A DNA stretch of 64,000 bases, from positions 1 to 64,000 of the forward strand of contig CAZPHV010000022.1 of assembly GCA_964586455.1 (NCBI GenBank), written 5' to 3'. Of this stretch, positions 35,427 to 44,445 are shown piece after piece. The notes below the pieces were generated by a model. The model was given only the letters and a program-made list of their open reading frames with translations. It did no database searches and was not told the DNA's origin. Position 1 is the stretch's first letter, and the number at the start of each line of letters is the position of its first letter. Both the position numbers and the translations under genes were made by a program. This DNA comes from Aquimonas sp964586455. Lineage in GTDB: Bacteria > Pseudomonadota > Gammaproteobacteria > Xanthomonadales > Xanthomonadaceae.

Positions 35427-35804
35427 ATGGCGCTGATTGACTGCACGGATTGCGGGAACCGTGTTTCCGACTCCGCCGCTGCGTGTCCGCGTTGCGGCAA
35501 GCCGGTAGCTTGCTCTGGCGATGCCAGTCTGTTGCACTGCCCCTTCTGTCGCTCAACAGTTTCCGAGTACGCGAAAGTCTGCCCGGGCTGTCACGCGGAG
35601 AAAGGTTACACACAGGCTAGCGGTGTCATCTATGGGGTGGTCGGGACAGTGCTCTGCGGAATCTCCATTCCCGGATTGATCGCACTTTGGCTGTTCAGCT
35701 TCGGAAATGAAGTCGCGCTGATTGTAGGAATGCTGTTTCTCGCCCCAGTGCTGCTCTCTGTGTTTCGTCTAGCTACTGGCCCCGTGTGGTATCGGCGGCA
35801 ATAG
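35427..35804 (+). CDS. Zinc-ribbon membrane protein
   Basis: 125 residues. Two CxxC pairs near the start (CTDC, CPRC) form a zinc ribbon, and another two follow (CPFC, CPGC). Two hydrophobic helices (about 66-85 and 95-115) then anchor it in the membrane. The layout matches small double-zinc-ribbon proteins of unknown function. It follows the DUF11-type gene by 88 bases on the same strand and precedes another membrane protein. Confidence 0.75.
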   Translation: MALIDCTDCGNRVSDSAAACPRCGKPVACSGDASLLHCPFCRSTVSEYAKVCPGCHAEKGYTQASGVIYGVVGTVLCGISIPGLIALWLFSFGNEVALIVGMLFLAPVLLSVFRLATGPVWYRRQ

Positions 35805-35990
35805 CATATCAAGTCAAGCTTCCTGCCTCATTTGCCTCATTTGCCTCAAAAGGAATTGGGAGTCAGTGGTGCGAGTTTTAGATTCATGCCTGCATGTGGG
35901 CCAAAAATTCTTCCAATTCAGCATGAAACCGGAAAGGCCTTCGCATTCTAGGCTGGGCGTTTCTCCAGCTCATTAGAAAGAGGGGTTGCA

Positions 35991-36185
35991 ATGATAAAGC
36001 GGCCTCGTGAAATGTCTAATGTTTTGGCCCTTGTAGCAGGCTCTTGTTCTCTCTCCGCGAGCGACGCGCAGATCAGAGCAGAGTTGCCCTCCGAGGTGCA
36101 AGGCCTGGTCGGCTCAGCTTTCGACATCGGAAATCTTGCGGAGAGTTCGCTATTGCGGTGCTCTTGCCAGATGCCCCTTCAATGA
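35991..36185 (+). CDS. Possible short exported protein
   Basis: 64 residues, with AGAGGGG a good distance before the ATG. The N-terminus (MIKRPREMSNVLALVAGSCSLSASDA) resembles a signal peptide. The remainder is too short to classify and could be a truncated gene. Nearby at 35823-35850 are tandem copies of TTTGCCTCA. Low confidence; no other gene is visible between 35805 and 36318. Confidence 0.3.
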   Translation: MIKRPREMSNVLALVAGSCSLSASDAQIRAELPSEVQGLVGSAFDIGNLAESSLLRCSCQMPLQ

Positions 36186-36318
36186 GTGCAAGCAAAAGGT
36201 AAGTGTTCAACCAGAAAACGCGCGGGACGCTCACATCTAGAAGATTGCTGAAAAGACGCGCGTGTTGTGTTTGATAAGCTGGCCAGTGTTCACGTTCCTC
36301 GATCAACAGGAGACAGAT

Positions 36319-37377
36319 TTGGACCTCAAGAAGCTCTATCTAATCTTGGGTAGGACCGGTTTTGTGCTGTTCCTAGTATCGGTGCTCTGGTGGGGGGCGC
36401 TATATGCCGGTCTGCCCCGCCCAGATTCTATAGGAATGGGTAGTGCTGGAGGCTACTTCCGAGAGATGCAGACCAAGCTGGCCACCACATGCTTTTACTC
36501 CTTCGGTAGCAGTTGTGAAGGGGTATGGTTCTCCTCAAAATCAAACCTGCCCCGCTACACTCCGATTCTCCTATGGCTTGGGATCTTGCTGATGCTGGTT
36601 GCCACGGTGGTCCGATTCTCTCTTGCGAAAACGCCCGCGGCTGCGATGAGGGCTGCCCCAGCCGATTCAAACGCATCATCGGAGTCCGGATCAGAACCGG
36701 GTCTTGATTCAAACCCTCAGCGCGGCGCGGGTCCGCGCTTCTCCAACGTGAACATTAATCCCGAGCTGGTTGATTCGGCCAAGGCGACAGCGCGAGTGGC
36801 TGCAATAGAGACAAAGGCAGCTGCTTTGGATGCCCTATCGGCGGTCAAGTTCCTGGCTTCTGACCCGGTTGGCAGAGTTGGTGGAATTTTGGCGGAAACT
36901 GCGGAAGAGCGACTGTACAAGATCGCTGCGGTACTGGGGCTGGTATCGGTCGCCCTGCTAGCGTTCTCTTGGGGGGCATTGAGCACGCTTCCACTGGCGC
37001 GGACATTCTCCTCCCTGTTTGTGCAGTGGGTTGGGTGGCTCTTTGCCTTTCTTGGGGTGGCCGTTGTTCTATTTCTGGGTTTGGGCCGAGCAGCCCGAGC
37101 TGCCTCGTCCGCGCTGGTGATAACCTCAGTCGCGTTTGCGCCGCTTGCCGTCCTCGTGCTGGTGGCCTCACTGCTGCGGTACCTGCTGACTCCTACTCTT
37201 GCGCTAGCGACAACAGGCGCAGCGCTTGTGTTCGCCCTGGGTTACGCTGCCTTGATAATTCAATCAGCCCTGCAGAGCGTCTCCCAGATGGAGACACGGC
37301 GGGTGTCTTGGCTGTCGGCTTCAGCGCTTGTTGGCGGTTGGCTTTGCTACATCATCGCGCTGGCGATGCTCAGCTAA
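36319..37377 (+). CDS. Membrane protein of unknown function
   Basis: About 352 residues if translation starts at TTG 36319 (AGGAG just upstream); a GTG at 36262 would add 19 residues. Two N-terminal TM helices (LILGRTGFVLFLVSVLWWGA and PILLWLGILLMLVATVV) flank a short loop with a Cys pair. A central hydrophilic, Ser/Glu-rich linker and an Ala-rich amphipathic helix (VDSAKATARVAAIETKAAAL) follow, then four or five C-terminal TM helices. No family recognised. It is convergent with gltD and appears lower in GC than the surroundings. Confidence 0.65.
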   Translation: MDLKKLYLILGRTGFVLFLVSVLWWGALYAGLPRPDSIGMGSAGGYFREMQTKLATTCFYSFGSSCEGVWFSSKSNLPRYTPILLWLGILLMLVATVVRFSLAKTPAAAMRAAPADSNASSESGSEPGLDSNPQRGAGPRFSNVNINPELVDSAKATARVAAIETKAAALDALSAVKFLASDPVGRVGGILAETAEERLYKIAAVLGLVSVALLAFSWGALSTLPLARTFSSLFVQWVGWLFAFLGVAVVLFLGLGRAARAASSALVITSVAFAPLAVLVLVASLLRYLLTPTLALATTGAALVFALGYAALIIQSALQSVSQMETRRVSWLSASALVGGWLCYIIALAMLS

Positions 37378-37581
37378 AGACCTCTCCAAGCATCTAGGCA
37401 TGTCCTAACGTTTGCTTTCGGAGCCCATTGACGTCCGCGACCAAGGAACGGCGGCCCTGCAAGAGGCAAGAGAGCAATCGCTCCTGCTTGCGGTGAGCAC
37501 GGATTGAGCCTCCAGCATCCGTGCGCGAATCTCGGACTTCCGTGGCCGGCCCAATGGCCAGATTCCAGCAGCCGGACACAC

Positions 37582-39006
37582 TCAAGCACTGGCGAACGCG
37601 GCCACGCCCAACGAGGTTGCGATTGCCTTCGCGGCTTCGCGACCTTCGTACACCGCCGTAACGACCAGATCGGCACCACGCACCATGTCACCGCCAGCGA
37701 AGATCTTCGCATTGGCGGTCTGGAAGGGCAGGGCGCCGGCCTCAGCCACGCGCACGCGGCCGTTGTTCTGTAGCGTAACGCCGTGCTTGCCCAGCCACTC
37801 GGGCGGGCTGGGGGTGAAGCCGAAGGCGACCATCACCTGGTCGGCGGCGATTTCGCGCTCGCTGTCGGGGATCTCTTCGAACTGGCGACGGCCCTTGGCG
37901 TCAGGTGGTCCCAGCCGGGTTTCGACCGCCAGCACCGCGCGCACGCGATTCTCTTTACTGCCGAGAATTGCTTTGGGCTGCAATTTGAACAGAAAGTTGA
38001 CCCCTTCCTCCTTGGCCTTGGCCACCTCACGCTTGCTTCCGGGCATGTCGTCCTCGTCGCGACGATAGACGCAGGACACGCTTGCAGCGCCCTGGCGGAT
38101 CGCGGTGCGGTTGCAGTCCATGGCGGTGTCGCCGCCACCGAGCACGATCACATGCTGGCCCCACAGCTTGGGCGGTTCGGGGTCGATGCCCAACGCGTAG
38201 CGGCCGTTGCTGATCAGATAGGGCAGCGCGGGCACCACGCCGTCCAGGTCCAGGCCCGGCAGGGCGCCGTCAACGGCGGTATAGGTGCCGAGGCCCAGGA
38301 ACACCGCATCGAACTCATTCAGCAGCTGATCGAAGCTGATATCGCTGCCGACGTCGATACCAAGCCGGAATTCGATGCCCATGCCCTCCAGCACCTGCCG
38401 GCGCGTACGCACGACTTCCTTGTCCAGCTTGAAGGGCGGAATGCCGAAGCTGAGCAAGCCGCCGATCTCGGGATGGCGATCGAACACCACGGCGGTGATG
38501 CCCTGCCGCGCCAGCACATCCGCGCAGGACAGCCCCGCAGGGCCGGCGCCGATCACCGCGACGCGCTTGCCCGAGGGCACCACGCCCGACAGATCCGGCC
38601 GCCAGCCCTGGGCGAGCGCGGTGTCGGTGATGTACTTCTCGATGCTGCCGATGGTGACCGCACCGAAGTCGTCGTTGAGCGTGCAGGCGCCTTCGCAGAG
38701 GCGATCCTGCGGGCAGACTCGGCCGCAGATCTCGGGCAGCGGATTGGTGGAATGCGAGAGCTCGGCGGCCTCGAACAGCCGACCCTGGCGGATCAGTTCC
38801 AGCCAGTTCGGAATGTAGTTATGGACCGGACACTTCCACTCGCAATAGGGGTTGCCGCAGTCGAGGCAGCGTGCGGACTGGTCGGCGGCCTGTTCGGCGT
38901 CGTACTGGCCGTGGATCTCGCGGCCGTCGAGAATGCGCAGCTTGACCGGCACCTCGGCCGGCATGCGCCGCTCCGAACTCAGGAAATGCATCGGATCGCG
39001 TTTCAT
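37582..39006 (-). CDS. gltD: Glutamate synthase (NADPH) small subunit
   Basis: 474 residues. N-terminal Fe-S cysteines (CLDCGNPYCEWKCP and CGRVCPQDRLCEGAC), FAD site GAGPAGLSCADVLA and NADPH site GGGDTAMDCN are all present, so this is the functional copy. It passes electrons from NADPH to the large subunit. The start codon shares one base with the gltB stop (TGATG), so the two are coupled. Its last 560 bases are duplicated at 28250 and, diverged, at 25868. Confidence 0.96.
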   Translation of the reverse strand: MKRDPMHFLSSERRMPAEVPVKLRILDGREIHGQYDAEQAADQSARCLDCGNPYCEWKCPVHNYIPNWLELIRQGRLFEAAELSHSTNPLPEICGRVCPQDRLCEGACTLNDDFGAVTIGSIEKYITDTALAQGWRPDLSGVVPSGKRVAVIGAGPAGLSCADVLARQGITAVVFDRHPEIGGLLSFGIPPFKLDKEVVRTRRQVLEGMGIEFRLGIDVGSDISFDQLLNEFDAVFLGLGTYTAVDGALPGLDLDGVVPALPYLISNGRYALGIDPEPPKLWGQHVIVLGGGDTAMDCNRTAIRQGAASVSCVYRRDEDDMPGSKREVAKAKEEGVNFLFKLQPKAILGSKENRVRAVLAVETRLGPPDAKGRRQFEEIPDSEREIAADQVMVAFGFTPSPPEWLGKHGVTLQNNGRVRVAEAGALPFQTANAKIFAGGDMVRGADLVVTAVYEGREAAKAIATSLGVAAFASA

Positions 39007-42000
39007 CAGGCGGCCCTCCGCAGTGCGTTGATCAGCGAATCCAGGCCCGCCGCTTTCGGCTTTACCAGCCAGAAGCGCGGCAGGAAGCCGCGGAAATCGT
39101 CGAGAATCTCGGCCGCCAGCGTGCTGCCGGTCAGCACGCGATGGCGTTCGATCAGGCCACGCAGGTGCTGCAAATGCGCCTCCAGCCCTTCAAGGGTGAT
39201 GCGATTGAGGTCGATCAGCTCGTGGTTGAAGCGGTCGACAAAGCCGCGGTCGAGGTCCAGCACATAGGCAAACCCACCGGTCATGCCGGCGCCGAAATTC
39301 AGGCCGGTCGAACCCAGCACCGCGATCACGCCGCCGGTCATGTACTCGCAGCAGTGGTCACCGGCGCCCTCGACGACGGCGGTGGCGCCGGAATTGCGCA
39401 CGCCAAAGCGCTGCCCAGCCGTTCCGGCGGCGAACAGATGACCGCCGGTGGCGCCGTACAGGCACGTGTTGCCGAGAATGGCCGAATCACGCGCGCGGTA
39501 GCGGGCGTCATCCGGCGGCCGCACGGTGATCAGGCCTCCCGCCATGCCCTTGCCCACATAGTCGTTGGCTTCGCCGGTCAGATGCAGCTCCAGGCCGCCG
39601 GCATTGAAGGCGCCGAAGCTCTGGCCGATGCTGCCGGACAGGTCCAGACGGATCGGGCGGTCGGCCATGGCGGTGTTGCCGTGTCGACGCGCAATCAGCC
39701 CGGAAAGCGCGGTGCCCACCGAGCGATGCACATTGCGTACGGCATAGCTGAAGCGGCCGCCGCTGCCGGCTTCGATCGCCGGCCCGATGTCGCCGAGCAG
39801 ACGCTGGTGGAAATCGTCCGGATCCTTGGTCGGCCGGCCCGGCGCACAGGCGGCTGCGGGTGGATTCGGCGGCGGTGCCAGAATCGGCCGCAGGTCGATG
39901 CGCTGACGGCGGGCGTCGACGTTGCTGCGGATGCGCAGCAGATCCGCGCGCCCAGTCAGCTCGGCCAGCGTGCGCACGCCCAGCTGCGCCATGTAGCCGC
40001 GCAGTTCCTCGACCACGCCGATGAAATAGGCCATGACCTGTTCCGGCATGCCCTTGAAGTGCTTGGCGCGCAGCACGTGGTGCTGGGTGGCCACGCCGGT
40101 GGCGCAGTTGTTCAAGTGACAGATGCGCAGGTACTTGCAGCCCAGCGCGATCATCGGCGCGGTGCCGAAGCCGAAGCTGTCGGCGCCCAGCAGGGCGGCC
40201 TTCAGCACGTCGAGGCCGGTCTTCAGGCCGCCGTCGGTCTGCAGGATGATGCGATCGCGCAGGCCGTTCGCGCGCAATGCGTGATGCGCTTCGGTCAGAC
40301 CCAGCTCCCAGGGCCCGCCGGCGTATTTGATCGAGGTCAGCGGGCTGGCGCCGGTGCCGCCGTCGTAGCCGCTGACGGTGATCAGATCGGCGCCGGCCTT
40401 GGCCACGCCTGCGGCGATCGTGCCGACGCCGGCATGGCTGACCAGCTTCACCGACACCAGCGCGGTCGGGTTGATCTGCTTCAAGTCGTAGATCAGCTGG
40501 GCCAGGTCTTCAATCGAATAGATGTCGTGATGCGGCGGCGGGCTGATCAGGCCGATGCCCGGCTTGGCGTAGCGCAGGCGCGCGATCAGCTCGTTGACCT
40601 TGTGGCCGGGCAGCTGGCCGCCCTCGCCGGGCTTGGCCCCCTGCGCCACCTTGATCTGCAGCACATCGGCATTGACCAGATACTCGGGCGTGACCCCAAA
40701 ACGGCCGGAGGCGATCTGCTTGATGCGCGACATCTTCTCGGTGCCGAAGCGAACGGGGTCTTCGCCGCCCTCGCCGGAGTTGCTGCGCCCGCCCAGGCGG
40801 TTCATCGCGATCGCCAGCGCCTCGTGCGCTTCGGGTGAAAGTGCGCCGAGGCTCATGCCCGCCGAGTCGAAGGCCTTGAACATGGCCGAGGCCGGTTCGA
40901 CCTCGGCCAGCGGAATCGGCGTGGCGTGTTCGAAGTCCGGCTCCAGCAGGTCGCGCAGCATCGAGGGCTCGCGATCGTTCACCAGCTTCGCGTAGCTCAG
41001 CCAGTCGGCGTGCTCGCCCGTGAGCGTCGCCACCTGCAGCGCGCCGACCACGTCCGGGTTGAAGGCGTGGTACTCGCCACCGTGCATGTACTTGAACAAT
41101 CCGCCGGGCTCGACACCGATGCCGGTGTTCCAGGCGCGCACGGCCAGCTGCTGCTGGTCGGCCTCGATCTCGGCGAAACCGGGCCCGCCGATGCGGCTGG
41201 GCGTGCCGGCAAAGCAGCGCGCCACCACCGCGTTCGCAAGACCGACGATTTCGAACAGGGCCGCGCCGCGGTAGCTGGCGACCGTGCTGATGCCCATCTT
41301 CGAGAGGATCTTGAGCAGGCCGTTGCGAATGCCGCGACGGTAGCTGCGACCCAGCTCGCGGTGCTGGGCCAAGCGCGCTTCGGAATCGCCGCTGCGGGCG
41401 AGGTCGAAGATGGTCTGGTAGGCGAGATAGGGGTAGACCGCCGTTGCGCCGTAGCCGATCAGACAGGCGAAGTGGTGTGGGTCGCGGGCGGTCGCGGTTT
41501 CGACCAGCAGGTTGCAGTCCGAGCGCAGGCCGCAGGCCACCAGATGCTGATGCACCGCACCCACCGCCAGCAGGGCATGGATCGGCAGGTGCTCTTCGCG
41601 GATCGCCCGATCCGACATCACCACCAGCAGCTTGCCTTCGCGCACTGCCTCTTCGGCGAGCTTGCAGCAGCGCGCCAGCGCGGCGTCGAGCCCTTCGGAT
41701 TCCGGATAGTTCAGGTCAATCACGACCGAACCCACACCCTCCTCGCGCAAGCCAAGAATCTGCAGATACTTTCGCTGGCTCAGGATCGGCGAGTTGATCA
41801 TCACCTGGCGCGCGTAGGCCGGGTTCAGCTCGAACAGGTTGCTCTCGCGCGCGATCTGCGTGTGCAGGCTCATCACCAGCTTCTCGCGATAGCTGTCGAT
41901 GGGCGGGTTGGTGACCTGGGCGAAGGCCTGGCGGAAGGCGTCATACAGTGAACGCACGCGGGTCGACAGCAGCGGCAGCGGGGTGTCGTCGCCCATCGAG

Positions 42001-43472
42001 CCGATCGCTTCGGCTTCGGTTTCGGCCAGCACCTTGAGCACGGTGTCGCGCTCTTCGGCCGAGAGGTTGAACATTTTCTGATGGCGGGCCAGCTCAACCG
42101 CGGGCATCGGCTCGGCCGCCAGGCTGGGGTCGATCAGGTCGGTTTCCAGATAGCGCACGCCCTGCTTCAGCCAGCGCTTGAAGGGCGCGCGTTCGCGGTT
42201 GATCTGATCGATCCGTGCGGTGTCGAGGAACTCGCCGCGGTGCAGGTCGACCGCCAGCATCTCGCCGGGGCCAAGGCGACCCTTGGCGACGATGTCGCGG
42301 GCCGGCCAGTCGACCACCCCGGCTTCGGAGGCGACCACCAGCATGCGGTTGGTGTTGAGCGCCCAGCGCGCCGGGCGCAGGCCGTTGCGGTCGAGCGCGC
42401 AGGCGGCGTAGCGGCTGTCGGCGACCACGATGCCGGCCGGGCCGTCCCAGGGCTCCATGTGCAGGGCGAAGTATTCGTAGAACGCGCGCAGGTCCGGGTC
42501 CATGCCGTCGACGTTCTGCCAGGCCGGCGGAATCAGAATGCGCATGGCTTGCAGCAGGTCCATGCCGCCGGTCAGCAGCACTTCGAGCATGTTGTCCAGG
42601 CTCGCCGAGTCCGAGCTGTCCTGGCTGACCAGCGGCTGGAACTCGCGGAAATCAACGAAGGGCGAGCGCATCCGCGCACCGCGCGCGCGCGCCCAGAAGC
42701 GGTTGCCGCGGATGGTGTTGATCTCGCCGTTGTGGGCGAGAAAGCGGAACGGCTGGGCCAGTGCCCAGCGCGGCATGGTGTTGGTCGAGAAACGCTGGTG
42801 GAACACCACCGCCGAGCTGGTCAGGCGCGGGTGCGAGAGGTCCGGATAGAACTCGCGCAGGCGCTCGGGCATCACCATGCCCTTGTAGCCCAGGCTGTGC
42901 TCGGCCAGGGTCACCACGTGGAAATCACTGATGTCGACGAGCGCCATCTCGGCCCGACGGCGCGCGCTGTACAGCCCGCGCTGGAAGCCGGCGGCATCCT
43001 CGCCGCGGTCGGCATTGACGAAGACCTGCTCGATCCGCGGCAGGCGTTCCCTGGCGAGCGGGCCTGCGGCCTGGGGGTTCACCGGCACCTGGCGCCAGCC
43101 GGCGATGCGCGAACCGACCCTCTCCAGCTGGGCCTGCAGCTCGCTGCGGCAGCGCGCGGCGAGCGCGTCGTCGATCGGCAGGAACACCAGGCCCGCGGTC
43201 GCAAGCGGCGCCAGCGAGAAGCCGTGGTCCTCCGCCAGCGCGCGGATGAAGGCCTCGGGCCTGCGGATCAGCAGACCGCAGCCGTCGCCGGACTCACCGT
43301 CCGCGGCCACGGCGCCACGATGGGTCATGCGCGACAGCGCGCTCAGGCCAAGGTCGACGATCTCGCGGCTGGGTGCGTCGTCGAGATGCGCGATCAGGCC
43401 GAAGCCACAACCGTCGTGTTCCAGCCGTGGGTCGAACAGACCCTGCGGCGCCTGATGCTCACTTCCGCTCAT
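39006..43472 (-). CDS. gltB: Glutamate synthase (NADPH) large subunit
   Basis: 1488 residues from the ATG at 43472; a longer frame reaches 43550 but adds unrelated residues. Cys22 in DGCGFGLIAH would become the N-terminal nucleophile of the glutaminase (class II amidotransferase) domain after processing. FMN-binding synthase-domain blocks (GEGGEDPVRFG, PPPHHDIYSIEDLAQLI, VSGYDGGTGASPLTS) and the 3Fe-4S cysteines (CKYLRICHLNNC) are complete. The C-terminal GXGXG domain (GSIGQSFGAFNAGG, ANDYVGKGMAGG) is intact. Converts glutamine and 2-oxoglutarate to two glutamates. Confidence 0.97.
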   Translation of the reverse strand: MSGSEHQAPQGLFDPRLEHDGCGFGLIAHLDDAPSREIVDLGLSALSRMTHRGAVAADGESGDGCGLLIRRPEAFIRALAEDHGFSLAPLATAGLVFLPIDDALAARCRSELQAQLERVGSRIAGWRQVPVNPQAAGPLARERLPRIEQVFVNADRGEDAAGFQRGLYSARRRAEMALVDISDFHVVTLAEHSLGYKGMVMPERLREFYPDLSHPRLTSSAVVFHQRFSTNTMPRWALAQPFRFLAHNGEINTIRGNRFWARARGARMRSPFVDFREFQPLVSQDSSDSASLDNMLEVLLTGGMDLLQAMRILIPPAWQNVDGMDPDLRAFYEYFALHMEPWDGPAGIVVADSRYAACALDRNGLRPARWALNTNRMLVVASEAGVVDWPARDIVAKGRLGPGEMLAVDLHRGEFLDTARIDQINRERAPFKRWLKQGVRYLETDLIDPSLAAEPMPAVELARHQKMFNLSAEERDTVLKVLAETEAEAIGSMGDDTPLPLLSTRVRSLYDAFRQAFAQVTNPPIDSYREKLVMSLHTQIARESNLFELNPAYARQVMINSPILSQRKYLQILGLREEGVGSVVIDLNYPESEGLDAALARCCKLAEEAVREGKLLVVMSDRAIREEHLPIHALLAVGAVHQHLVACGLRSDCNLLVETATARDPHHFACLIGYGATAVYPYLAYQTIFDLARSGDSEARLAQHRELGRSYRRGIRNGLLKILSKMGISTVASYRGAALFEIVGLANAVVARCFAGTPSRIGGPGFAEIEADQQQLAVRAWNTGIGVEPGGLFKYMHGGEYHAFNPDVVGALQVATLTGEHADWLSYAKLVNDREPSMLRDLLEPDFEHATPIPLAEVEPASAMFKAFDSAGMSLGALSPEAHEALAIAMNRLGGRSNSGEGGEDPVRFGTEKMSRIKQIASGRFGVTPEYLVNADVLQIKVAQGAKPGEGGQLPGHKVNELIARLRYAKPGIGLISPPPHHDIYSIEDLAQLIYDLKQINPTALVSVKLVSHAGVGTIAAGVAKAGADLITVSGYDGGTGASPLTSIKYAGGPWELGLTEAHHALRANGLRDRIILQTDGGLKTGLDVLKAALLGADSFGFGTAPMIALGCKYLRICHLNNCATGVATQHHVLRAKHFKGMPEQVMAYFIGVVEELRGYMAQLGVRTLAELTGRADLLRIRSNVDARRQRIDLRPILAPPPNPPAAACAPGRPTKDPDDFHQRLLGDIGPAIEAGSGGRFSYAVRNVHRSVGTALSGLIARRHGNTAMADRPIRLDLSGSIGQSFGAFNAGGLELHLTGEANDYVGKGMAGGLITVRPPDDARYRARDSAILGNTCLYGATGGHLFAAGTAGQRFGVRNSGATAVVEGAGDHCCEYMTGGVIAVLGSTGLNFGAGMTGGFAYVLDLDRGFVDRFNHELIDLNRITLEGLEAHLQHLRGLIERHRVLTGSTLAAEILDDFRGFLPRFWLVKPKAAGLDSLINALRRAA

Positions 43473-44445
43473 ACGCTTGCTGCCCCCAGGGGATGGTGCT
43501 GGCGCGGTCAACGGCGCCCACCGTGGGCGGCCGGACCCCCACACAAACACACCCTTGTGCGACGCGTCAAACTACCAAGAGGAATACTGAAGCGGACCAG
43601 CAGCAGGCCACTTGGCCGGAGGCGTCGGGCCGGCCACTTCGGCTTGTTCTCGCCTCACGTTTGTGGCCTCGGCTGAGCGGTCCGGGCTGGTGCCACGCGA
43701 CCGCTTGCGGGAGTTCCGCCGCGTCCTTGGCGGGCGCTTGTGCGCCTGCGCAGGGGCGGCTTGATCGGCGTCGAAGCGGCGGTCGGACGTGCGCCGGAGA
43801 ACTTCCGCACGCTCACAAATGTAAATGAAGCGCTGGTGAGCTCCGCTTGCGAACTGCACCGTGCGAGCACGCTGCCGGCTGTGGAACTAGACCTTGGCGG
43901 CGGATGCGATCTGCGCGTCGCTGCGGTTCGGGCTGGGCGTTCGATCATGAGGCGCTGCCACGCATCGTCGCCATCTTGTCCAGCGCAGTCAGGGCTGCGC
44001 GGCGATCGAAGCGCTTGCCCGACATGCATTCAAGGCGGTAGGCGTCGGCTTCGAGTTCATTGCCCTGCGAAGGCTGGGCCGTTACCCCCAGCTCGATCAG
44101 GCCGTCGAGCTGGCAGTCGAGCTGGCAGTCGACCAGCACCGCCCCCCGACCGCTGCCTGATGCGCCTGCAGCATCGCGCGCTTCCGAAGCGAGTGCGCAG
44201 CCCGCGCGCCTGCACCCGCGGAGTCAACACCGAAAGAGGGGTGCGACCCTCTGCGCACTGGTGGCACCTTTGCAGTGAATCCAATCCCGGACTTGACCTA
44301 TCAGGAGTCTCCGCGATGCGCCGATCTCCGCGAGTTGGCCAATGAGCACTAACGTCTTCCCAAGGTTCTGGAGATTCGCAGTGTCCGGTCCGCCCCGCAT
44401 GATCTGCGCTTAGGCTGAGCCCCCGCGCCCATTGAGACCCTCTTG
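43473..44445. other. Gene-poor boundary between gltB and the conflict island
   Basis: About 970 bases. The left part is the gltB upstream region. No convincing complete gene is present; only a short peptidase-like remnant (43945-44084) is recognisable. A direct repeat of GTCGAGCTGGCA lies near 44105-44130. This appears to be the left edge of the accessory island. Confidence 0.5.
43945..44084 (-). pseudogene. Possible remnant of an M48-like peptidase C-terminus
   Basis: The minus-strand frame reads GNELEADAYRLECMSGK followed by FDRRAALTALDKMATM, which resembles the post-catalytic ExEADxxxxExxxxxGxDPxxAL segment of M48 metallopeptidases. No HExxH motif or upstream part is present, so at best this is a decayed fragment. 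Confidence 0.3.

Noticed and set aside
43740..44345. A 201-codon plus-strand gene upstream of the conflict island
   Set aside because: No ribosome site, no recognisable pattern, and it overlaps a more protein-like remnant on the other strand.
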